Assembly: GCA_947502495.1 (NCBI GenBank)
Contig: CANNAC010000010.1
Location: 1-64,000, forward strand
Reading direction: 5' to 3'
DNA length: 64,000 nucleotides
From: an uncultured Flavobacteriaceae bacterium
GTDB taxonomy: Bacteria; Bacteroidota; Bacteroidia; Flavobacteriales; Flavobacteriaceae
This document shows, one piece after another, positions 16,999-27,900 of this stretch. How positions within the stretch are numbered: the first letter of the stretch is position 1; each line of letters starts with the position of its first letter. The position numbers and the translations under genes are program-made. The notes beneath the pieces were generated by a model. It did no database searches. It saw only the letters and a list, made by a program, of their open reading frames with translations, and was not told where the DNA came from.

Positions 16999-17277
16999 TT
17001 ACTCTCCTAAAATACCTTTCTGAATCAACATTTGCTTGTTTGAATAAAAAGGTACATCTGTATTCACTAAAACTGATGTAGGGCCGTTTGCTAGTTCATT
17101 TAAGTTAGCCATTGGTACAATTACCGTTTTAGCCCCATTATCGGAAAGCATTGTTATTTTATCTGCAAAATTTATAGTGTGATTATAAGTCATTGATAAT
17201 CCAGTTTCTCGGTGTTGAGTTAAATCGAAGGTTAATGTTTTTCTTATATTTAATTTAAGATATTCCTCAACCATCAT
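16999..17277 (-). CDS. Stand-alone Lon/BrxL C-terminal-like fragment (92 aa)
   Basis: 92 residues. The stretch FADKITMLSDNGAKTVIVPMANLNELANGP (shown here only to name the match, residues 37-66) parallels the end of Lon-type proteolytic domains, where KEK..AA..G.KTV.IP..N..DL..IP contains the catalytic Lys; K40 falls at that position. The upstream part with the catalytic Ser is absent, so it cannot be a complete protease. BREX BrxL proteins carry a similar C-terminal domain. The start overlaps the PP2C stop as TAATG, so it is cotranslated with the kinase/phosphatase module. It may be a relic domain kept for complex assembly. Confidence 0.55.
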   Translation of the reverse strand: MMVEEYLKLNIRKTLTFDLTQHRETGLSMTYNHTINFADKITMLSDNGAKTVIVPMANLNELANGPTSVLVNTDVPFYSNKQMLIQKGILGE

Positions 17278-17978
17278 TATTCAAATTCTGAAATTAAGAT
17301 TAAACTAGCATTATCATTAGCCTCTTTTTTTAATCTATCGTTTAATTTATTTATGAAGCCTGTTTGTTCGTTTTTCATTAAAAATAAAAGTGTCTGACTA
17401 TCAAAAATACTATGCACTCCATCAGAACATATTATAAGTTCATCATTTTCTTTAACAATTAACTCTTGATAAGAAATCACAGATTTCTTAATGTCTCCTT
17501 GAATAGAACGAGTTACTATATGAGAATATTTAGAGGATTTAAAATCTTCATTTGAAGATTCATTATTTGAAAGTTCATTTATTAAATTATGAGACTTACT
17601 TTCAAAAAGCAACTTGTTATTGGAATAATGCAAAATTTTAATATCTCCTACCCAAAAACATTTAGCTATACCTTGTGATAATACTATAGCCCCAAGAGTT
17701 GTCCCCATCTTAGATAGGTTTTGTTCTTGGTATTGTCTTATTGCTAGATTTGCTTTATTAATAGCTTTTTGAATAGTTTCCTCATTTATTTTATCAATAT
17801 TTGACAAAAAAGTTAATACGTTTTCAGTGGCTATTTGCGCTGCTAATTCACCATTGTCATAGCCTCCCATACCATCTGCAACAAGGTATAAATGCGTATT
17901 AGTATCTATGCTCTTTGTTAAGATAACATCTTGATTGACTTTCCTTTTTCCTATATGGGTTAATGTCGTTGATTTCAT
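17277..17978 (-). CDS. PP2C-family serine/threonine phosphatase
   Basis: 233 residues, the compact bacterial PP2C catalytic domain. Visible motifs: RKVNQD (metal-binding Asp 17), LVADGMGGY (D35-G36), MGTTLGAIV, CFWVGD, ELIICSDGVHSI and the final metal site DNASLI. It removes phosphate from Ser/Thr in a Mg/Mn-dependent way. One gene separates it from the 517-aa protein and two from the double-kinase protein, so it is probably the antagonist of that kinase, giving a reversible phosphorylation switch. TAATG overlaps on both sides (with the HerA-type gene and the 92-aa gene) show tight coupling. Confidence 0.93.
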   Translation of the reverse strand: MKSTTLTHIGKRKVNQDVILTKSIDTNTHLYLVADGMGGYDNGELAAQIATENVLTFLSNIDKINEETIQKAINKANLAIRQYQEQNLSKMGTTLGAIVLSQGIAKCFWVGDIKILHYSNNKLLFESKSHNLINELSNNESSNEDFKSSKYSHIVTRSIQGDIKKSVISYQELIVKENDELIICSDGVHSIFDSQTLLFLMKNEQTGFINKLNDRLKKEANDNASLILISEFE

Positions 17979-20900
17979 TAATTACCTGTAGCTTGTATAG
18001 TGCTACCTCCGTGTTTTGTTACTCTTGGTCTAGTTGAAACTTTTACTGGTTTTGCAGAAATACTTTTCTCTGTAGCTTTAGTGGCCCATAAAAACCCTTC
18101 TCCAGGTGTTAATGCACTCATGTCCGCTGGCGTCAATGTTGACAATTGAGTAATTGATTTTTGAATATGCTTAAGCCATTGTGGACTATTAAATTTATGA
18201 AGTAATACAACTGAACTCAATTCAATTATTTCATTTGGAAGACTAGGTGGGTCTTGACTTGCTATCATTATACTTACACCTTTATGTCTCATCTCACGTA
18301 TTGCCGTTACAATATTGCCTGTCAAATCTTTATTGTCCATATACTTATGGGCTTCATCAAAAACTATAAACTTATTAAAGTGAAGACCATTAAGGTTTTT
18401 AACTGCTGAAAAAATATTGAGCATTATAACAAATAAACCTAATGCTTCATCTTTTACTATAAACTCATCTCTTAGATCGACAACAATTAACCTACCTGGT
18501 TTTAAAACATCTCTCATCATAAAGCTATCATCGACATATTCGCGAGCAAAACTCAATTTTTGTCTAGCTAAAGCTTTTTGAGAGTTGCTTAATAACTCAG
18601 AAGCTTCAACACTTTCAGCAAGACCTTCGATAGTAATATTTGATCGATGCTCTTTCATAATTGCTTTTAATTGTCTTATGTATGTAGAATCATTACCGAT
18701 AGCACCTAAAATGAACATCCAATCTTGTACGTTTAATTCTTTAGAATTAAACGCAATTGGTAGAACCGTAATAGATGGATATTCAGCTTTACGTTCTTCA
18801 ATTTTATCTTTTGGAGTTAAAATTATAACATCTTCGATGTTATCAGGTTCGGCACCATATCTAGCTTTTAATTTAGCCAGTTCATTTTCTTTATCATTTG
18901 GTAAAATCATGGAAGTAAACTCTGGCTCATAATCCATACTTTCACTGTAGTGAAAAATTACTCCCGCTAATGGTGATGGTAATAGATTAATATTGCTAAA
19001 TTGTTTTAGAACCATTTCTGAAATAGTTCCTATAGTATAACTTTTTCCTCCACCTTGAACACCAAATAGACTTATTGTATTGGTTTCGCTTAGGTCTATT
19101 GCTATTTTCTTTTGAAGAATACTCTCTCCAAGAATACCAAATTGCTCACTAGGAGAAGTTTTCCCTATAAGGATATCATATTCTGGTACAATATGCTCTT
19201 TAGATGGTTCGTCCGAAATTGATGTTTTTTCCTCTGCAACTAAACTATGCTTTTCAGTATGTTCAGGTTCAGGATAAAGGTTTGTATGATTAATAGGAGT
19301 CTCGTCAACAATAATTTCATTTTCTTGAATTGTTTCATCTGTATCTAGATCCTCTATACCTTTATCGATTTCTTTTTCAAGCTTTGACTTGAATTTTTGC
19401 ATAAATGGTTTAAGCTCATTCTTATTTCCAAAGGCTTTGTTCAAATCCTTATCAAAGTCACTTTCTTCTAGTCTTTTTGTATTAAGATCAGAATCTGGGT
19501 CTAATATGTCATCAATTAACTTACCTCCAAAAGTGAAAAAGGTAGAATCATTATCTAATACCGTTTTCTTATGTCTTTCTTTTGCGGCAAAATCGAAGAT
19601 TAAACCTAGCCTTTTAAATCTTAATGTAAATCCTTCATCTAGTTTTTGCATAAATGCTAGATATTGGTTATAAGCATTATTCGATAAATATTCATACCTA
19701 TTTGCTCTTTCTAAATAGAACGTAAGCAGCGATTTTAGTTCCTTATTCTTAATCTCTCTATCTAGACGATCGAAAGAATTATTATATCCAGGATCAAAAT
19801 GATTTCTCAATGCTTCAATAGTGTTCTCTATTTGATCTAACATCTTTAATCTTAGAGTATCTTTTTCAGTTTCTCCTAATGACTTTCTACATTTTATTTC
19901 TATCACAGAAATAGAAATTTCTTTTTTAGAAGGATTCATAGAAACCAAAAGGTTATCTGCTCTGGATTTACTGCCAGATGGAAGGTTTTCAAATAAGTTT
20001 TGATGTAAATCAATAGGGATTAAGAAAGCATCTTTCAACATTTCTTTTTTCTCTAAAACTCGCTTTGTAAATGCGGAACCAATAACCTCAAAAGCCTTGT
20101 TTTTTGTAGAATTTAACTGTAAAACTAGAGAGCTACTTACTGCTCTCAGGTCTTCTAATAAAATTTTTATTTTATGTTCATCTTGCTCATTGTGTATGTC
20201 TAAATTAAACTCTTCAAAATGTGGTCCTAATAAACCTAGAACTTCAGATGTTGGTCTAGTTGTTAAAAAAGATGAAATTCCAAGTATTTCTTCACCAGGA
20301 ACGTAATCTAATAAAAATGGAATTTTACCATCTTTTGAAGGTTGATCAAAAATTTGTGGCCCTAAATTTTTATCAAATGTAATTACCCAATCAGAATAAT
20401 CATGCAAGTGCGTTAAAAGAACTTTATCTCTATCGTTTAATCTTAGTTGAGTAGAAGGGATAGAAGAGGTGAGTTCTGATGCTAATGCACTACTAACAAA
20501 GCTCTGGATGTTTTCAAAAAGCTTAATTCCGTTTGCTCCAGTAGTATCATATTTAATTGGTAATTTATTACCTTGAATAAATCTATTCCATTTTACTTGA
20601 GATCCATTTTCGTCGACCAATACAGATGATTCTGTTATTAATCCATTTAAATAAAAATTTCGATCTTCAATGGATGGTTTTATTAATTCTATAGAAATAG
20701 GGAATGGGCTTATTAAAAAGCTTAAATGAGATGTATAGCTTGAAGGATCTTTAAGAAAATCAGTAATATTATTAATAGAAAAACGCAATTTAGGAAACAA
20801 TCTATTCCTAGAAGGTTGTGAAAAAGCTTCAGCTTCCTCAGAAATGTTCGATTCCGGGTTAATTAATGTTTTTAAAGACTGTCCATGTTCTATAATTTTA

Positions 20901-23389
20901 TCATCGCCTTTAAAGATTCTAACTTCATAGTTAATATTTTCAAATTCCTTTTCTTTTTCTAGCTCAACAAAAGCATTTGAAAATACCTCAGCATCACCAG
21001 CGTTAAATAAATTAATTACTAATTTATCTATGTATGGATGTTGTGCTAAGTAATTTTTTATATGACGGATAACTAACTTTAAGCTCAAATCTGTCTCAAC
21101 AAAGTTGTCCTTTGTTATATTAAATAACAATCTTAAATAGTGCTGTAACTGCCTAGATATAGAAGTCATCCCATTTTTTGACTCTTGTGATATTGTACTT
21201 AAATACAATCCCCAACCGAATGATAACTCACCACTATAATTATATGATTTTTGCGAAATAGGTTCTATTAATACTAGCTGGTTATTATCTGGAGAAAGAT
21301 TCCCAATAAATAAATCTTCTAAATTGTGTGACCAAGAATCCTTATGACCTGAGAATTCTTTAGTTTGTCTTTCCCAATCTTCAAACACTTCTATTAACTG
21401 AATTGCCCAGGCAAGACGAAGCGGGTGTAATGGAGATATTAATAAAGCTTCTACTTTACTACCGTCTGGCAGTTTACTTTTTATTCGAGAAACGTCAATC
21501 ATTTGTAGTTCTATTAAGAACTCTTTTAATTTTGTTTTTTCCTCTAAATCAATTTCATCAGATTCTAATTGTGCTTTTAATTTACTCGTCCATTTTGTGT
21601 AACTATCAACATATTTTTTGATTTCTTCCTTATAGATAAATATGTTCGTTGTTTCAAATATTCCATCTTCATTTTCATTTGAATTTACTATCGCATCAAA
21701 AACTTCCTTTCTTTGCTTCAATAGTGACTTTGGAGCTATATCATTTAATTCACTTTTTACGAATTCAAGAGTCTCGAAACCTATAGCAAGTTTATTGCTT
21801 TTTAGTTGACATTTTACATAACCTAGACTATCTGCGTTTTCCAAAAACTTATTTTCTATTTGTCTAAGTTTAGTAGAAATATTAATTTGATAGTTATGCT
21901 TGTCTGAATAATTAATATGGAAAGTAGAAGAGTGTTTTTCTTTACCATCATTTATCCAAAGATTTGAGGTTTCTGAAGGCTCAGGAATATGGGAGTCTTC
22001 ATCGGTTTTTAAAGCATCAATACGATATTTTAAGGATGCTTGCATTACATTGTTAAGCTTGTCCTTTCGTTGATTCTCATCTCTATCTATTACATCCTCA
22101 ATTACATAATCAAAATCCTCTGAATCGCATGTAAGCTTGAACGGAAAAGAGTTTTTGTGTGCATCTTGATTATCTTTTTTAGCTTGTTCCCATGCTTTTT
22201 GAATTTTATAATCTCTAAATTCATCATCTGCATTTAGCATATTCCCGTGCTCATCTTCAGCTAAAACTTTTATAAAATATGATCCTTCTTCTATAATGTT
22301 GGGATTAAGTTCTAATGTAACATCTCTATATGGTCTGTTTGAATTTGAGTTTTTTACTTTTCTTAAAACAGTAATTTCTTCTCCGTTACTGCCATTTACC
22401 GCCATTAAAATAATTCTAAAGAATTTTAGATCCTTAATGTCTTTAGGGTTTGGATTTGTTCGGAAACGAACTTTTAATTTTGCAATTTTACTTTCTTGAG
22501 CGTATAAAACATTGGTTCCTTCTTCAACTTTTAAATCAGTAGACTTAATTTCATCAGTAATTAGCTTGATGTGCGTGAAATCTAAATCTGGTATTGGCCA
22601 ATTACTAAAATTCAAATTACTATAATCATCATTTATTGATTCACAAATATCTTGAGCATTTTTAGCTTCCTTTTCGGTTTTTAAAAAATCGACAATATCT
22701 TTTTGTATGGAGTCATTTTCTAACCTTAAATCTGCGATTCGATCATATAGAGGCTTGTTAAATGCAGATAATAACTCTACACTTTCCCTATTAAAATTAA
22801 GTCTTGATCTTATTTTTTCTCTATGACTCAATAAAGTATTATCAGGAATTAGTGATAAATGAAATATATTATTTCCAATTGCATTAGTATCATAATTAGC
22901 TTCACTAATAGCTATCAAATAATCAATTATCTGAGAGTTACTAGGGTCTAAATAACCTATAATATCCGTAGAAATCACGTCATAAATATCGTCAGGAATT
23001 TCATCAATTAATGTATCTACTAGTTCGGTTTCGATACCTTCTAATGAAATCTCTTTAAAGGTTGCATTACCATAAGAATCTTCTGCAGCTGTTCTACTAT
23101 TTGAAGGAATTAAGATAAGTAGTGGCTTATCTTGTTTATTTCTCAATTCAATTAATTTTGTAGCAGATATATATCTGTCATCTGATTTCTCATCTTCCGA
23201 AACTATATAAAGATCTAAATGCTTATGCTTTTCTTTTATAACATTCCATAGATATTCTAATTCTAAAACTCCTAGTCCTGTAATTTTCATACAATGTCCT
23301 GCAGAAGCATTTTCAAAGTCAAGCTTATGTAACTCTAGAATTAGGTCAATAATCTTTTGGTAGTATATATTTATAGTAATTGTATTCAT
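17978..23389 (-). CDS. Large HerA/FtsK-type ATPase with internal nuclease-like motif (MAD8-like)
   Basis: 1803 residues. The C-terminal ~380 residues form a HerA-type ATPase: Walker A GVQGGGKS (~1440), Walker B FIVFDEAHKYMDN (~1676) and IMIASQDPPSLP. Around residues 1140-1170, SRADNLLVSMN followed by VIEIKCRKS gives a D...ExK pattern typical of PD-(D/E)xK nucleases. An acidic linker (~1340-1400) separates the two. The N-terminal ~1100 residues are unrecognised, with beta-sandwich-like stretches near 290-400. Size and layout match DptH and the ATP-binding protein MAD8 of the methylation-associated defense system, as I recall them. Probably the DNA-translocating restriction effector, since no HsdR is present. 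Confidence 0.8.
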   Translation of the reverse strand: MNTITINIYYQKIIDLILELHKLDFENASAGHCMKITGLGVLELEYLWNVIKEKHKHLDLYIVSEDEKSDDRYISATKLIELRNKQDKPLLILIPSNSRTAAEDSYGNATFKEISLEGIETELVDTLIDEIPDDIYDVISTDIIGYLDPSNSQIIDYLIAISEANYDTNAIGNNIFHLSLIPDNTLLSHREKIRSRLNFNRESVELLSAFNKPLYDRIADLRLENDSIQKDIVDFLKTEKEAKNAQDICESINDDYSNLNFSNWPIPDLDFTHIKLITDEIKSTDLKVEEGTNVLYAQESKIAKLKVRFRTNPNPKDIKDLKFFRIILMAVNGSNGEEITVLRKVKNSNSNRPYRDVTLELNPNIIEEGSYFIKVLAEDEHGNMLNADDEFRDYKIQKAWEQAKKDNQDAHKNSFPFKLTCDSEDFDYVIEDVIDRDENQRKDKLNNVMQASLKYRIDALKTDEDSHIPEPSETSNLWINDGKEKHSSTFHINYSDKHNYQINISTKLRQIENKFLENADSLGYVKCQLKSNKLAIGFETLEFVKSELNDIAPKSLLKQRKEVFDAIVNSNENEDGIFETTNIFIYKEEIKKYVDSYTKWTSKLKAQLESDEIDLEEKTKLKEFLIELQMIDVSRIKSKLPDGSKVEALLISPLHPLRLAWAIQLIEVFEDWERQTKEFSGHKDSWSHNLEDLFIGNLSPDNNQLVLIEPISQKSYNYSGELSFGWGLYLSTISQESKNGMTSISRQLQHYLRLLFNITKDNFVETDLSLKLVIRHIKNYLAQHPYIDKLVINLFNAGDAEVFSNAFVELEKEKEFENINYEVRIFKGDDKIIEHGQSLKTLINPESNISEEAEAFSQPSRNRLFPKLRFSINNITDFLKDPSSYTSHLSFLISPFPISIELIKPSIEDRNFYLNGLITESSVLVDENGSQVKWNRFIQGNKLPIKYDTTGANGIKLFENIQSFVSSALASELTSSIPSTQLRLNDRDKVLLTHLHDYSDWVITFDKNLGPQIFDQPSKDGKIPFLLDYVPGEEILGISSFLTTRPTSEVLGLLGPHFEEFNLDIHNEQDEHKIKILLEDLRAVSSSLVLQLNSTKNKAFEVIGSAFTKRVLEKKEMLKDAFLIPIDLHQNLFENLPSGSKSRADNLLVSMNPSKKEISISVIEIKCRKSLGETEKDTLRLKMLDQIENTIEALRNHFDPGYNNSFDRLDREIKNKELKSLLTFYLERANRYEYLSNNAYNQYLAFMQKLDEGFTLRFKRLGLIFDFAAKERHKKTVLDNDSTFFTFGGKLIDDILDPDSDLNTKRLEESDFDKDLNKAFGNKNELKPFMQKFKSKLEKEIDKGIEDLDTDETIQENEIIVDETPINHTNLYPEPEHTEKHSLVAEEKTSISDEPSKEHIVPEYDILIGKTSPSEQFGILGESILQKKIAIDLSETNTISLFGVQGGGKSYTIGTISEMVLKQFSNINLLPSPLAGVIFHYSESMDYEPEFTSMILPNDKENELAKLKARYGAEPDNIEDVIILTPKDKIEERKAEYPSITVLPIAFNSKELNVQDWMFILGAIGNDSTYIRQLKAIMKEHRSNITIEGLAESVEASELLSNSQKALARQKLSFAREYVDDSFMMRDVLKPGRLIVVDLRDEFIVKDEALGLFVIMLNIFSAVKNLNGLHFNKFIVFDEAHKYMDNKDLTGNIVTAIREMRHKGVSIMIASQDPPSLPNEIIELSSVVLLHKFNSPQWLKHIQKSITQLSTLTPADMSALTPGEGFLWATKATEKSISAKPVKVSTRPRVTKHGGSTIQATGN

Positions 23390-23395
23390 TATTAT

Positions 23396-24949
23396 CTAAT
23401 CAATTAGTTCGTAACGTGGACGTATTCTTTGTAAAATGTATGCGTCACTTAAATCATTATAAAAGCCTATTTGACGTAGTTTCATCTTAAATGACTCTAC
23501 ATTTTCTTTGAATGCAAGATGCGTGTTAAGATCGGCATCTTTAAAGCGCTCTTCGGAAAGACCATTTATTATTAAACCATATCTATCTCTAATATTTTCA
23601 ATAAGTTCTTCTATAGATAGTGTCTTAGTAGTAAACTTATCATCTTCAACATCAAGAACAAGTATTTGTACTAATGTTTCTAGTAATCTAGTTCCCAATA
23701 CAAATCGTCTTGGATGCTTTTTACTTCTACCCTGGGCCATAAACCCACGTTCCGTATTTTTTTGAGCCAGATTATCTATAAGCTGAACGTGATAACGGTA
23801 TTGGTATGCACCACGAGCTTTGAGAATAAGCTCAATATACTTATCAAAATAAGTGTCTTCATACTTTACCATGTCTTTAATTAGTTCCCTATCATCTTCT
23901 TCTAGAGAATTATAGAGATTATCCCATTGCGTTTCAAAATAAATTTCAAACCCAATTGGTTTTTCTTCTAATACAGAAAGCGCCTTATGTAAATTTGAGG
24001 AATCTGTTTTTTCCAGCTTTAACCTTCGTAAGGCTGCGTTTACTTGAAAAGTTGCTTTAATATAATCGTATACACTATTTGTTAGATTCTCAGCATCTGC
24101 ACTTGCTAGTTTAGCAATTTTACTTTCATTATTATCAGTTGCATCTATTACAATATTCCAATTATCCTTGTGATCAATAGTTCCCTTTTCTACCATTTCA
24201 GGAAGTAGATATACTAATTTCTGAACATAAATTGATAAATGAAAAGATGTAATTGTTTTTAAATAATCTACGATTACATTTCTTGGGATTTTTCTCTTAT
24301 AAACCAATAATCGTCGAACATCATCACAATACAGTTGTGCTTGTTTATCAAGTAAAGGTTTAATTTGGTTTAAAGAGCTATTGGTATCTAAAAAACCTGG
24401 TTTGATATTTTTGATAATATGTAACAATCCTAAACTATCTACATCCAACCCATCCTTTATATTTATTTTATTGGTCGTATTATCCCAGCCTTCCATTAAA
24501 AAGCTTTTTAAATCCTCTTTAACCTTAGTGTTGGCTCCTAACATTAAATAAACCTGGTCAGCAGTATTGTAATCTCTAGTATGCGCTGCATTTCTTACAC
24601 GATAACTTTCTAAATGGATCGGCCTTAATGAAGATATTTTTTCTTTATCTAAGTTACCTCTAAAAACCATATTAACTAAATTACTACGCATCCACAGTTC
24701 TGCAGCTTCTTTATTTTCACTAAATCCTTTTATAGAACCTTCTTCTTCTAGCTTTCCAAAAACACGTTGTAATGTTTCTAAATCTATAAATGAGTTAGCT
24801 CTTGCTCGTTGTCTAGGCCTGATACCATTATGCTTTAAAAGCATAAATAGGTTTACAAAAATATTATCAATATTTACAGCCTTGGCATCTCCTGCGTAGA
24901 TAAGCTCATTTCTAAAAAGACTTTCTTCTTTGTTTAATTTTATTGCCAT
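23396..24949 (-). CDS. Unrecognised 517-aa partner protein (MAD7-like)
   Basis: 517 residues, soluble, largely helical, rich in charged residues, with no nucleotide-binding motif. The C-terminal region (GTRLLETLVQILVLD, then LSIEELIENIRDRYGLIINGL, then ILQRIRPRYEL) resembles a winged-helix-like DNA-binding end. It sits exactly between the double-kinase gene (2-bp gap) and the HerA-type gene (6-bp gap), the position of MAD7 in the methylation-associated defense system as I remember it. It may bridge the kinase sensor and the ATPase effector. Assignment rests mainly on position and size. Confidence 0.65.
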   Translation of the reverse strand: MAIKLNKEESLFRNELIYAGDAKAVNIDNIFVNLFMLLKHNGIRPRQRARANSFIDLETLQRVFGKLEEEGSIKGFSENKEAAELWMRSNLVNMVFRGNLDKEKISSLRPIHLESYRVRNAAHTRDYNTADQVYLMLGANTKVKEDLKSFLMEGWDNTTNKINIKDGLDVDSLGLLHIIKNIKPGFLDTNSSLNQIKPLLDKQAQLYCDDVRRLLVYKRKIPRNVIVDYLKTITSFHLSIYVQKLVYLLPEMVEKGTIDHKDNWNIVIDATDNNESKIAKLASADAENLTNSVYDYIKATFQVNAALRRLKLEKTDSSNLHKALSVLEEKPIGFEIYFETQWDNLYNSLEEDDRELIKDMVKYEDTYFDKYIELILKARGAYQYRYHVQLIDNLAQKNTERGFMAQGRSKKHPRRFVLGTRLLETLVQILVLDVEDDKFTTKTLSIEELIENIRDRYGLIINGLSEERFKDADLNTHLAFKENVESFKMKLRQIGFYNDLSDAYILQRIRPRYELID

Positions 24950-24951
24950 AA

Positions 24952-27900
24952 CTATAATTGCATTGTTGCTATACTCAGATGGTTTTGTGCATCCTTGCTA
25001 ATTTCATAAAACTCTAAATTATCTTTAGTTACTACCACTTTGTTGTATGTTAAGTTTTCTAAAAGATTTTTAAAAATAGTTAACTCAACAAATTTCCCTC
25101 TTATGTCATTTAAAGACGGACTATATCCTTTCTGAATGAAATAAAGCATTTCAAAAAGATCTAGGGAGATTACTAACTCTATATGAGTTTCTTTTTTATG
25201 TCTAAAAATGAGACTATCCGGTTCATATTCTAAATATTTCACAAGATGATCTGTACGACTAACAAATAATTCAAAATCATTCAAATCAAATAATCTAAAC
25301 GATTTACTAAAAGGATCTTTAATCTCTGAAGAGCTTAACACCAAGTGCTTTTGCCATATCGCTTCATTTTCGCAACCTTCATTCATTGAAATAGCTTTAG
25401 AAATAGAAGATTTCAACTCAATTAATGGACTATGTGGAACTTTACTGTAAAGCGCTTTAAAGATTTTCTTTAATTCTGTTCTGTTTCCTTCCTTTTTAAA
25501 ACCTGTCCAACTACAACCTTTATAAGGCATAATCTCAATAGTTCTAGAATAGCCGCTAGATACATTCTCCAAAGCAATTGTTTTCAATCCTTTTCCTTCT
25601 GACTGAACTATGTTTTTTAATGTATCTGAACATCTTTCAGTAAATGCTACAGAAGACATTAAATCTGTACTTAAAAATGTTATTACTTCTTCTTTAGTCT
25701 CCTCACGATTAGTTACATATTTAATTACAACTTCTGATGAATCTATTGAAGCATTCAGGGCTTCATAAAAACTTAACAATGATTGATAAGGTAAACGTTT
25801 TTGATAATTACTGATACGTCCTTCAAAATATTGATGTCTTATGTATGTTTTTTGGATTGTCTTAATTTTATTAAGTAATTCTTCTGTTTGCTCGTGAGCA
25901 GGAACCCAAATTTTATGATTATTAAAATCATCTAATAGGTTAAATTCTCTATCTGAAAACTCTAGATATTGTCTATTTACGTGTTGCCCAAAAAATAAAT
26001 CTCTATCTAAATTTGGTATCGCTACGTTTCCAATATCTGTTTCTCTTAATAGTTTTATAAGCCTATCATTATCACCCGAATCTTCATAATCTGAATTTGT
26101 AAGATTGAAATAATATAGTTGCCAATATTCTTCAGGCCTATTTTGAAGTCTCGTATAGACGTCTTCAACTTCTTCACAACTATAATCTCTAGAAATCATA
26201 AATGCAATGTAAGACCTTAAGTCGCGCATAGTAACGTGTAATTCTCTTTTTAAACCAACCGTACGTAATAGCCATTCCATTCTAGTAATGACTTCGTCAC
26301 CAGATGCAGGATCGTTTAATGAATCTACATTGTATTTTATAAAACATTTGTTAGCTATAGAGCAACCTTCACATTTATTCCAAAGACTTTTTTTGGTTAG
26401 TGCTTTTACTTGTTGTCTAAACAAACTAGGCTCTTGTCCATCTGTAGAAGTTATAGACCTTAGGTTAAGATTTATAATCATTAAACCTGGTGGTAAATCA
26501 AAATGTCCTTCCTTGTAAAAATACTGATCTATAGTATCGTGCAGTGACTTATATTTTTCTGAAGTTTTTAAAAACTCAACTAGACGTCCTTCGTTTATTG
26601 CAATTACACGTCCTTGTTTTGCATCGTTAAAGTTTTTTAATCCTTGAAAAGGATTGAAAAACGATTCTAATACTTCGTTGTTAATTTTACCTTCCTCATC
26701 TTGAGAACCATCATAATTACTTTCGAAAGGTGTTCCATTTACATCAAACTTGGCACCATTTTTATGCCCAAAACGTTTCAAGTTTTTTACACTTGGATCA
26801 TCTTCTATTTTTCTAATAAAAGCTGTTTTTCCATCTCCTGCGTTTCCTGTTATAATAATAAGTTTAAATCTAGCATCTAGAATATCTGGAATTAATTTTC
26901 TATCTAATTTAGATGGCGAATAGGTCAATTGGTCATAATTGGAACCACGATCATTAACACGAGTTCCCCAGTTCCCTGATTTAGATTGACTATATAATGA
27001 ATTAATATAATCTACTATATCTATACCTTCTACATCTAATTTATGCTCTTTTAATCTATTAGTATTTTCTTCGAATGATTCTTTTAATGCGGAATAAACT
27101 CGTTCGATATTACCTTCATTAAAATTACGAGCTCCACCTTGCCAAAAAGTTTCATTTATCAAAACTTGATTATCCACTTTGATAATTATCTTAAGCTTAT
27201 CCCCAAATGAAATTGACGTTTTATAACGTGTAATTGTTTCCTTAAATTTATTTAATGAAGAATGAACCGTCTTCCTAATATCACTATAAACAGCCATTTC
27301 ATTTAATAGCTTAATCCTTGTGCTATCTTGGCCTATAATAACTTCTGTATGGTATAATTTACTATCCTGAACACCTTGGTTATTCGTTTTATTTTCTTCT
27401 AGAAGATTGTCTTCACCAATTTGCTGAAGGTTTTCCAACATTTCTTTAGCAGTTGCAAAACGAGTAGCTGAACTCGTTCCTATAGATTTTAATAGGAAAT
27501 TTGAAAAAGCTCCCGAGATCCTAGCATTAAACTCCTTTGGGTTTGTTGGTGCCTGACTAACGCTAGGTACTCTAAATTGAGGCCAAGGATATTTTTTAGT
27601 GACTAATTCATACAACGTTATTCCTAATGCAAAGGTATCTGCAGAAAAATCCCAATTGATATTATGCCCATCTAATAAATCTGGTGCTAAATATGGATTA
27701 GTGCCTACATACGATTTGTCATTTTCTTTTAATGATGCTACATTAAAATCAATAAGCACAAAACGTCCTTTGTTATCCCAAATAATATTTTGAGGTTTTA
27801 CATCTCTATGTAATATTGGTTTTTCTCTAGTCTGAAGATATTCTAAAGCAGAAAGCATTTCAGTAGCTAACCTATAAACGGTAGATATAGATAAATTTGC

